A stretch of 47,187 bases of DNA from a virus. The notes beneath the pieces were generated by a model. The model did no database searches. It had not been told where the DNA came from and saw nothing but the letters and a program-made list of their open reading frames with translations. Positions 6,810-11,821 of this stretch are shown piece after piece; within the stretch, counting starts at the first letter, position 1, and each line of letters begins with the position of its first letter. The translations under genes were made by a program, and so were the position numbers. The stretch spans positions 1 through 47,187 of IMG/VR virus record IMGVR_UViG_3300047324_000048. The stretch is one strand, 5' to 3'.

Positions 6810-7373
6810 TAGGGAACGCACGTTCGGTCGAGATCGACCCCGCCCCCGCCGCCGCCACATGCGTGTCCACCCTCAGACCCCCAGACCCAATCCCCCGCAT
6901 CCTCACAAGCTCCAGCAAACCCACCAGCACAAGCAGCGATCCCAAAACCCTCGCGCGCGTGCCCCAGCACCCAGCAGCCAACCGCTAACCGCCAACCAGC
7001 CACAACCAGCAGCCAGCACCACCCCACAGCGACAGCCCGCCTCGCCCTTGCGAAACCGCGCGAAAGCCAATGGTTGCAAGGGTTTTCGCCGTGCGCCTGG
7101 CTGTTGTTACCTATGGTACCGGGCGGCTGCGCCGGCGCGGGCGTGGGCGGGCGATCGCGGCACGGGCGGGTGCGCAACCCCCCGGCGCCGGCGCGCGATC
7201 CGGGGCGACCAAAACCGCGGTCCTGCTCAAATCTGCGTAGCGTGGGAAACCGAAAAAAAGAAGCAGCGCAAGAAATGACGGCAACGCCAGCGAAAGGCTC
7301 GAAAATGACGGGCTCTGACAAGGTTTTTTGGTTGGCTGGCGGCGTACGGCGGGCGCGTGGACCTGGGCGCTGC

Positions 7374-7562
7374 ATGGTGGATGCTGAGGTGGCGGAGGTG
7401 GTTCGTCGGCGGGTGGTGGTGGTGAAGGTGGAGCGTGGTGCGCGTTGGTATGGGATTGCGGAGTCGGTTGGGGTTTCGGCAAGTCGGTTGCGTGGGGCGA
7501 TGCTTCGTGGTCGCCGGATGAAGTCGGAGCTGGCGGTGCGTCTGCTGCTGTGGTCGCTGTGA
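7374..7562 (+). CDS. small helix-turn-helix regulator, 62 aa
   Basis: The 62-residue product begins MVDAEVAEVVRRR and has a helix-turn-helix of Cro/XRE style at residues 25-52: WYGIAESVGVSASRLRGAML, with Gly-Val-Ser at the turn, followed by a basic RGRRM and a C-terminal helix. The frame is open further upstream, but coding appearance begins at this methionine. The gene lies at the boundary between the divergent operons, the usual site of a Cro-like switch protein. Its stop codon TGA is the first part of the 11-bp repeat array at 7560-7603, so that array is the obvious candidate operator. Regulation is inference. Confidence 0.55.
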   Translation: MVDAEVAEVVRRRVVVVKVERGARWYGIAESVGVSASRLRGAMLRGRRMKSELAVRLLLWSL

Positions 7563-7603
7563 GGGTGTTGTGAGGGTGTTGTGAGGGTGTTGTGAGGGTG
7601 TTG
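7560..7603 (+). repeat. four tandem 11-bp direct repeats, candidate operator
   Basis: TGAGGGTGTTG is repeated perfectly at 7560, 7571, 7582 and 7593. The array ends just before the expected -35 position of the promoter at 7626-7633, one repeat per helical turn, directly downstream of the small HTH gene. This geometry fits binding sites for a repressor or activator of the rightward early operon. Confidence 0.65.
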
Positions 7604-7625
7604 GGGGACTTGCGTGGGGTTGGTT

Positions 7626-7633
7626 GTTATGGT
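7626..7633 (+). promoter_or_regulatory. extended -10 promoter of the rightward early operon
   Basis: TGTTATGGT (7625-7633) is an extended -10 element closely matching the TGTTATGAT of the divergent promoter. No clear -35 box is seen, which extended -10 promoters can tolerate, and the 11-bp repeats occupy that area. The expected start point is only about five bases before the ATG at 7645, so the first gene may have an almost leaderless mRNA. Confidence 0.4.
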
Positions 7634-7644
7634 AGCGTAGCGGC

Positions 7645-7995
7645 ATGACGAAAGCGAAAGGTTCTGCGGTGGAGCGGGAAGTGCCCGTGGGGGCTGCGCC
7701 GAATGACGGTCGCCCGGGTTACGCCACGGGTGAGGTGCGGACGGTATCGGATGCGTGGGTGCGGCCGGCGCCTGGTGACTACGTGAAGTACGGCGAGTTT
7801 GGTCCTGGGCGCGACAAGACGGGCATCTATGCCGGGGCGGTCAACGGTGCGGCGGTGGTGGTGAGCGACGCGCATGACGAGATCGTGTTTTGCGTGGAAC
7901 AGGCGCTCACGGTGTTGTACCGGTCGTTTTACAGCCCGGTCTTTTACAACGGCCAGCGTAAGCCGATCCCTGCGGCGATGCGCACGGCGGGGTAG
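7645..7995 (+). CDS. hypothetical protein, 116 aa, first gene of the early operon
   Basis: Protein of 116 residues, unknown family. The N-terminal third is basic and disordered (MTKAKGSAVEREV), the rest looks beta-rich, with GDYVKYGEFGPG and a GIYAGAVNGAAVVVSDA segment that resembles a small SH3- or KOW-like barrel. It contains the peptide NDGRPGYAT, encoded by a 28-bp sequence that recurs almost exactly at 10032-10059 in another early gene. No good Shine-Dalgarno precedes the ATG, and the likely promoter start is only a few bases upstream. Role unknown; as the first early gene it may act on the host. Confidence 0.65.
   Translation: MTKAKGSAVEREVPVGAAPNDGRPGYATGEVRTVSDAWVRPAPGDYVKYGEFGPGRDKTGIYAGAVNGAAVVVSDAHDEIVFCVEQALTVLYRSFYSPVFYNGQRKPIPAAMRTAG
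7702..7729 (+). repeat. 28-bp repeat, copy 1
   Basis: Begins AATGACGGT and ends TTACGCCACGG. It matches 10032-10059 at 27 of 28 positions (C at 7711, A at 10041). Both copies are read in the same frame and give NDG(R/S)PGYAT. Confidence 0.8.
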
Positions 7996-8240
7996 TGGTG
8001 GAGATACATTTTAGCGACCAGATGGGCTCGAAGCTGTGCCGGGTCAACGGGGTGCCGATCGTGGTGCGCCGGTCGAGTGCGGCCGGGTTCGATGGGTGGG
8101 TCGCCTACCGAGCCGACCGCAACGGGCGCTCGAATGTGTATCGGCAGCCGGAGGCGGCGGTGCGCTGCCTGCTGGGGATGTACGACCGGCCGCACATGGG
8201 CCTCATGCGCCGCGTCAACCGAGCGCTCGCGCATGCCTAA
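7995..8240 (+). CDS. hypothetical protein, 81 aa
   Basis: Starts at GTG 7995, overlapping the preceding TAG by one base (a second GTG lies at 7998). The 81-residue product is basic, with VEIHFSDQ at the start, a VNGVPIVVRRSS strand pair and DGWVAYRADRNGRSNVYR, ending in an Arg-rich helix. It looks like a small alpha-beta DNA- or RNA-binding protein, but no family is recognised. It is one of five short tightly packed early genes; neighbouring genes overlap by eight and four bases. Confidence 0.6.
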   Translation: MVEIHFSDQMGSKLCRVNGVPIVVRRSSAAGFDGWVAYRADRNGRSNVYRQPEAAVRCLLGMYDRPHMGLMRRVNRALAHA

Positions 8241-8421
8241 CACGATTGTGTTGACCGTAGAAGTTCCAAAGCTTGGGGAGTCCGAGCAGCGGCTCAAAGT
8301 CCGCATTCGCAATAACGCGGAAGCCGAGGGGTTCGCGCTGTTGCGGCCCACCCACCCGGCTGTCAACCAGCTCGTTGTGTTGCTTGACTCCTTGTTTGTG
8401 GACCTGGAGCAAGGCCCATGA
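8233..8421 (+). CDS. hypothetical protein, 62 aa
   Basis: Starts at ATG 8233 inside the end of the previous gene and ends with an ATGA overlap into the next. The 62 residues start MPNTIVLTVEVPKLG, which looks like a beta strand, then KVRIRNNAEAEGF and a hydrophobic helix NQLVVLLDSLFVDLEQ. No cysteines or signal peptide. Function unknown. The tight overlaps on both sides are the main reason to accept it. Confidence 0.6.
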   Translation: MPNTIVLTVEVPKLGESEQRLKVRIRNNAEAEGFALLRPTHPAVNQLVVLLDSLFVDLEQGP

Positions 8422-8687
8422 ACGATCGCGTTCCTGACCCCAACGTGCTCATGCGGCACGTGACGCACAAGGCCAAGATGCAGCGCACCCTGGGCGACTT
8501 GGAGGTGAGCGATACCGCGATCTTGGTGGTCAAGCAGGGCGGCCGGCTGCTGATCTACGGCTGCGGCGCGGAGGCGGATTCGGCGACCGCGGCGATGGGG
8601 CTGCTGGCCTGGGGGCAAAACGAAGTCTACGCCTCGCTGCTCAAAGTGTGGGAGCAGAACAACGATGGAGACGACGATGGAGCCTAA
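8418..8687 (+). CDS. hypothetical protein, 89 aa
   Basis: Coupled to the previous gene by ATGA (8418-8421). The 89-residue product has an N-terminal helix, then two beta strands TAILVVKQGGRLLIYG, a CG-containing turn, and a helix around TAAMGLLAWGQNEVY, ending in an acidic NNDGDDDGA tail. This is a compact alpha-beta domain with no recognised family. Early-operon location suggests a host-takeover or regulatory task, without direct evidence. Confidence 0.6.
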   Translation: MNDRVPDPNVLMRHVTHKAKMQRTLGDLEVSDTAILVVKQGGRLLIYGCGAEADSATAAMGLLAWGQNEVYASLLKVWEQNNDGDDDGA

Positions 8688-8690
8688 ACC

Positions 8691-9029
8691 ATGAGTCTTC
8701 TGGCCCTGCTCCTGATCGGAGCACCAGCCGGGCTGCGGCCGCACTTCGCCACGCAGTACGACTGCCCGCCACGCTTGAGCGTTCCGTGCGAGCGGTTCCA
8801 CGGTCGCGTCGGCCGGCCAGGGGAGAATTGCTTTTTTGAAAACGCGATCGTGCGCGACCCGCACTACGGCTATCTTGTGGGCGGCCAGAGCCTGACCGTG
8901 GTAACGACACAAGGGCCCGAACCCAACGAGTACACGGTCGAGTGGTGGAACCTCACCAACGCCGTCGTTCCCATCCATGCGTTTGAAGCCTTAGCTTCCG
9001 GGTCGTGCGTCCCAAACACCCTGCCATGA
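8691..9029 (+). CDS. hypothetical protein with short hydrophobic N-terminus, possibly exported
   Basis: 112 residues. The first 17 (MSLLALLLIGAPAGLRP) resemble a minimal signal peptide lacking a strong positive n-region. After it come paired cysteines (YDCPP, VPCERF, ENCFF, GSCVP), consistent with disulfides in an exported protein. The last half contains TVEWWNLTNAVVPI, beta-rich. No family recognised. It starts three bases after the previous stop and ends just before the start of the winged-helix gene and the end of the antisense zinc-finger gene at 9035. Confidence 0.55.
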   Translation: MSLLALLLIGAPAGLRPHFATQYDCPPRLSVPCERFHGRVGRPGENCFFENAIVRDPHYGYLVGGQSLTVVTTQGPEPNEYTVEWWNLTNAVVPIHAFEALASGSCVPNTLP

Positions 9030-9841
9030 GCGGCCTAATCAACGACGTCGAGCACCTCCACGGCGACGGCTCGGCGCCGAGCCTTGAGGTGGTCGGCGAT
9101 CACGTCGGCTTCCTGGAGCCGCCGCCGGACCGTCCGCATGACGCGGCAGGGGCGGCAACTCCCCAAGGCCAGGTTGACCGGATCGGCCAGGACGGCGAAA
9201 CAGAATCGGCATCCGCTTGGCTCGTTGACACCAGCCTTCGGTACGACCATTGCAACGCGCTCGCGCCGTATGTCGAGCCCTTCTCGACAGCGCTTGCTAC
9301 AGGTGACGGGGACGACGAGCCCGGGACCGACGCGGGGAGTAAAGAGGCGGCCGCAACGGCAGAGGCGCTCGATCGCCCGCACCGCTGGACGCCTGCCGGG
9401 TATGCCGCTTGGGTCGCTCACGTTAGGCCCAGGGTAGCACAGCCGACCAAGAAACGAATCCCCCGCCCGCTCTACCCGGAGAAGGTCGCCCAGACCGACT
9501 TGCTGCGCGTGCTGCGCGCGATCGGCCGATTCGTCCACCGCTACGGGTTCTGGCCGCAATGCGGCGAGATCGTGGCGCTGCTGCGCGCGCACTTCGGTGC
9601 GGTGCAATACTACCTGCGCGAACTGGAAGAAAAAGGGCTCATCATCCACGTGTCGACCGAGAGCCGGCGCACGTGGCAGATGCTCAAAGAGGGCTGGACC
9701 GTGCTCGGTCTGGAACCCATCGAACCGTGGAACCCACACCCCCGCCGCCGGATGAGCCGGGTGGCCCGCAAGATTCTCGCTGAACTGGCCGATATCGAAG
9801 CGGCCGAACGGAACGCCCGCCAAGGAGAACCGCATGGCTGA
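9026..9841 (+). CDS. LexA-like winged-helix protein; true start uncertain
   Basis: The clear domain lies at residues about 155-225: an N-terminal helix LLRVLRAIGRFVHRYG, then FWPQCGEIVALL, a recognition-type helix QYYLRELEEKGLI and a wing. This is the same pattern as the DNA-binding domain of LexA. A basic C-terminal helix follows and the stop overlaps the next gene. The frame is open back to ATG 9026, which makes ATGA with the previous stop, giving 271 residues. The first ~130 residues look structureless and lie opposite a convincing zinc-finger gene on the other strand. A short version starting at TTG 9500 or GTG 9509 is the alternative. Confidence 0.5.
   Translation: MSGLINDVEHLHGDGSAPSLEVVGDHVGFLEPPPDRPHDAAGAATPQGQVDRIGQDGETESASAWLVDTSLRYDHCNALAPYVEPFSTALATGDGDDEPGTDAGSKEAAATAEALDRPHRWTPAGYAAWVAHVRPRVAQPTKKRIPRPLYPEKVAQTDLLRVLRAIGRFVHRYGFWPQCGEIVALLRAHFGAVQYYLRELEEKGLIIHVSTESRRTWQMLKEGWTVLGLEPIEPWNPHPRRRMSRVARKILAELADIEAAERNARQGEPHG
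9035..9421 (-). CDS. antisense zinc-finger protein, 128 aa
   Basis: On the minus strand, from GTG 9421 to a stop at 9035, the product has two zinc knuckles. The first is LCRCGRLFTPR then VTCSKRCRE, the common bacterial CxCG...TCSxxC finger. The second is SGCRFCFAVL then GSCRPCRVM, a C-x2-C-x14-C-x2-C ribbon. A basic helix RTVRRRLQEADVIADHL follows. It ends five bases past the stop of the preceding plus gene, fitting the gap neatly. An extended -10-like TGCTACCCT lies nine bases before the GTG. It may be an inserted regulatory gene. The plus frame over the same DNA is also open, so only one is likely real here. Confidence 0.5.
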   Translation of the reverse strand: MSDPSGIPGRRPAVRAIERLCRCGRLFTPRVGPGLVVPVTCSKRCREGLDIRRERVAMVVPKAGVNEPSGCRFCFAVLADPVNLALGSCRPCRVMRTVRRRLQEADVIADHLKARRRAVAVEVLDVVD

Positions 9842-10139
9842 AAGCCCGGACGTCACGCAAGAGCAGGCCGCTGCCGTCGTCAATCTTCTCCGGCGCAAGC
9901 AAGGCCTCACGGTCAACCCGCGGTTGCTGCCGGACCAGGATTGGGACACGCTCAACGACATGCTCGCGACGTGCGTGCAGGCACTCCGGTACGGCGGCAC
10001 CGCCGTGCTGGTCGTACGGATGCCCGATGGTAATGACGGTAGCCCGGGTTACGCCACGGTGGGGTTCGGTGAAGAGAGCCCGGCCGACGCCGCGGAGTTG
10101 CTTCGAGGTGCCGCCGCGGCGCTGGATGGCGGCCCGTGA
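9834..10139 (+). CDS. hypothetical protein, 101 aa
   Basis: The start overlaps the winged-helix gene by eight bases and the stop overlaps the next gene as GTGA. The 101 residues begin with a helix (DVTQEQAAAVVNLLRRKQG), continue with PRLLPDQDWDTLNDML and a strand pair TAVLVVRMPDG, and end with a helix AAELLRGAAAAL. The segment NDGSPGYAT is shared with the first early gene through the 28-bp repeat. A small alpha-beta protein of unknown role. Confidence 0.6.
   Translation: MAESPDVTQEQAAAVVNLLRRKQGLTVNPRLLPDQDWDTLNDMLATCVQALRYGGTAVLVVRMPDGNDGSPGYATVGFGEESPADAAELLRGAAAALDGGP
10032..10059 (+). repeat. 28-bp repeat, copy 2
   Basis: Partner of 7702-7729, one mismatch in 28 bases. See that entry for the shared peptide. 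Confidence 0.8.
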
Positions 10140-10453
10140 CCGAATCGATCGGCTGGGTCATCGCCACGCTTGCGCTCGCCGGATGGACCGCCACGTTGGT
10201 CTTCCTGAGCAAGGCCCTGCTGCCGCTAGCGAACGCTTTCAAGGTCCAGGTCGGGATTGACGAGTTTGTGAACAAACAACTGACCACGCTGTTGGACCGG
10301 CGCGATCAAATCGAGCAACGCAAAAAGATGGCGTCCAAACCTCCTGAGCCCAAAGAGCAACCGGTGTCGGAGGCCGAGCGCGAGATTCAACGCCTGTTCG
10401 GCCCGCAGCCATTCGTTGCCGAGCAGCCCGACGCGCTTGAGGTCGTGACGTAG
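10136..10453 (+). CDS. small membrane-anchored protein, 105 aa
   Basis: Starts at GTG 10136 within GTGA. Residues 6-32 (IGWVIATLALAGWTATLVFL and following) form one membrane span, followed by a helical segment with NKQLTTLLDRRDQIEQRKKM that is likely a coiled coil, then a Pro/Glu-rich linker and an acidic C-terminal tail. A single N-terminal anchor with a cytoplasmic coiled coil could suit a lysis accessory or superinfection-exclusion protein, but the early position before the terminase does not decide. No family recognised. Confidence 0.6.
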   Translation: MTESIGWVIATLALAGWTATLVFLSKALLPLANAFKVQVGIDEFVNKQLTTLLDRRDQIEQRKKMASKPPEPKEQPVSEAEREIQRLFGPQPFVAEQPDALEVVT

Positions 10454-10454
10454 G

Positions 10455-11027
10455 ATGCCCCGCCGCCGCAACGAGGAGCAAGAGCCACCTGGGATGGACC
10501 TGGCGATCCCCCGGCCGACGTCGCATGTGGATATTGACCCCTACGCCCCGGCCATTGGCGCGGTGCCGCACAACGTCCAAACACAAAAGCGTCCGCTTAA
10601 ACGCAAACTGACGGCCATTGAAGAACAAGAGCGCGCTGCGCTTGAGCTGCAAAGCCGGATGCGGGTGGAACTGTACCACCGGTTTCTTGACGCGATCGCC
10701 GATGTGCAGGGCAACAAAGTCTTGGCCCTCGCTGCCGTCTTTAACATCACGGTGGACGAGGTGCGCGCGAACTACGATGATCTGCTGGCCGAGGTGTACG
10801 CCGGGCGCGCGAGCTCTTCCGTGACGAAACTCTTGGAGCGAGCGGACCTGGACCTGGCGGCCAGGATTACGGTGCTGCGCAAGCACGTGTACTCGGACAC
10901 CCCGGCCGCTTCGCTCAAGGCCCTGGACATGATCGATCAGATGGCCGGCGCACGCTCCGAACGCGGCAGCTTTGAGAACTTTCTTCTGCTTGTCAAAAGC
11001 CAGGGAGAGGTTTCACGTGGAACATAG
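10455..11027 (+). CDS. terS-like: putative terminase small subunit or related DNA-binding protein
   Basis: 190 residues. The N-terminal 50 are basic and proline-rich. A mostly helical part follows: an EEQERAALELQSRM helix, a FLDAIADVQGNKVLALAAVFNITVDEV stretch resembling the helix-turn-helix of small terminases, and helices LLERADLDLAARITVLRKHV and SLKALDMIDQM. The last ~25 residues contain a Ser/Glu-rich segment. Small terminases bind pac or cos DNA and deliver it to the large subunit. Position shortly before the large terminase and the length fit this role, but motif evidence is modest. Its last six codons overlap a parS-like palindrome. Confidence 0.5.
   Translation: MPRRRNEEQEPPGMDLAIPRPTSHVDIDPYAPAIGAVPHNVQTQKRPLKRKLTAIEEQERAALELQSRMRVELYHRFLDAIADVQGNKVLALAAVFNITVDEVRANYDDLLAEVYAGRASSSVTKLLERADLDLAARITVLRKHVYSDTPAASLKALDMIDQMAGARSERGSFENFLLLVKSQGEVSRGT
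11009..11024. promoter_or_regulatory. parS-like palindrome
   Basis: GGTTTCACGTGGAACA matches the bacterial ParB/Spo0J site TGTTNCACGTGNAACA at every fixed position except the first. It lies over the last codons of the putative small terminase gene and directly touches the -35 box of the promoter at 11025-11053. No ParB gene is in the window, so host ParB or a phage protein encoded elsewhere would be the reader. Confidence 0.5.
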
Positions 11028-11053
11028 ACAGTGGAAGCCTTGCTTGGTATAAT
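11025..11053 (+). promoter_or_regulatory. near-consensus sigma-70 promoter
   Basis: TAGACA (11025-11030), a 17-base spacer and TATAAT (11048-11053), with TGG before the -10 giving an extended -10 as well. This is the best promoter in the window. The expected start point is 11060-11061, which coincides with the ATG at 11061. Confidence 0.75.
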
Positions 11054-11060
11054 CGGCGGC

Positions 11061-11273
11061 ATGGATACGAAAGAAGCCGGCCGATTGGGCGGCACGAAAG
11101 TCTACAAAACGTACGGATCGGAGTTCTACGCCGCGATCGGTCGTAAGGGCGGTGAGGCCACGAAGGCGCGCGCCGCCTTGGACCCCGAGTACTTTCACCG
11201 CATTGGAAAACTCTCGGGCGAGAAGGCCAAGCAACGGGCGGCGGCGCGCAAAGCACCTACGGAGGGCAAATGA
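11061..11273 (+). CDS. KGG-repeat protein, 70 aa, possibly leaderless
   Basis: The 70-residue basic protein has three KGG-type repeats (EAGRLGGTKVY, IGRKGGEATKA, IGKLSGEKAKQ), the motif of general stress proteins such as YciG/GsiB. Each repeat has the pattern of an alpha helix ending in Lys/Arg-Gly-Gly. A basic tail follows. The ATG at 11061 sits at the predicted transcription start of the promoter just upstream, so the mRNA may have no leader; a GTG at 11031 would lie inside the promoter and is not preferred. The stop overlaps the next start as ATGA. In phages such proteins are uncharacterised; DNA binding or protection is a guess. Confidence 0.65.
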   Translation: MDTKEAGRLGGTKVYKTYGSEFYAAIGRKGGEATKARAALDPEYFHRIGKLSGEKAKQRAAARKAPTEGK

Positions 11274-11821
11274 CCAGCATCCCCGACCTGAGCAAACTTC
11301 GCGGCCAGGGCGCCGCGGTGAAACCCGTCGAGAAGTTCCAACTCAAGATTCACGGCCTGGCGCCGGAGGATATCTACCCCAACGGCGATCGCTACGTCGT
11401 CGAAACGATCGAGGTTGACGAAGCGATGGAGTTCGGCTCGCTGCTCGTGGTGAGCGGCCTGGGCGACGTCCCGGACGCGCAGCGCAAGCCCTGGGAGAAG
11501 GGCATGGTCGAGAAGCGCGGCGTCTTCCCGGCGGTGATCGTGACGGTGGGCAACGGGCACCTGCTCGGCCTGCCCGATTGGCCGAGCCGTGGAGCCGGCA
11601 CGGGCGAAATCATGGCACCCTCCCGGTCAAAAGCCGAGGTGCCGATGTTCTTCGAGAGCGGCCAGGTGGTCTTCGTGGACTACAACGCCAAGGGCCGGTC
11701 GCTGCGCATGATCGGTCGCGAAGTCCGCATCGTCAACCAGATCGACGTCTTGGCGTCGCTGCCCATCGAGAAGGTTCGGCTCGAACGCCACGACGGCGTT
11801 TGGGTGCAGGTCCAGGGCTAG
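11270..11821 (+). CDS. GroES-like co-chaperonin fold protein
   Basis: 183 residues. After a ~20-residue tail, the body shows the GroES arrangement: an early beta strand region with LLVVSGLGDVPD, the AVIVTVGNG strand in place of the GroES VVAVGNG, an insert, then SGQVVFVDYNAKGRS and GREVRIVNQIDVLA, which aligns with the GroES core from the barrel strand to the DILA end. Some phages (T4 gp31 type) encode such a co-chaperonin to fold capsid proteins with host GroEL. The mobile loop is not obvious, so chaperone function is likely but not certain. Its TAG stop overlaps the terminase stop in the CTAG at 11818-11821. Confidence 0.55.
   Translation: MTSIPDLSKLRGQGAAVKPVEKFQLKIHGLAPEDIYPNGDRYVVETIEVDEAMEFGSLLVVSGLGDVPDAQRKPWEKGMVEKRGVFPAVIVTVGNGHLLGLPDWPSRGAGTGEIMAPSRSKAEVPMFFESGQVVFVDYNAKGRSLRMIGREVRIVNQIDVLASLPIEKVRLERHDGVWVQVQG

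Larger units (their letters stand above)
6718..7373. other. divergent non-coding control region
   Basis: About 650 bases separate the leftward operon from the first rightward gene, the only long gene-free stretch in the window. Its left part, about 6830-7040, is strongly C- and A-rich and G-poor on the plus strand, so G- and T-rich on the minus strand, with several runs of G on that strand. The part after 7100 is GC-rich with a short A7 tract near 7254. Open frames here look like chance products. It probably holds the early control signals. Confidence 0.5.

Noticed and set aside
6806-7375. 189-codon minus-strand frame in the divergent region
   Set aside because: Low-complexity Gly/Trp/Val-rich translation with no ribosome site, and it covers the promoter region; judged non-coding.
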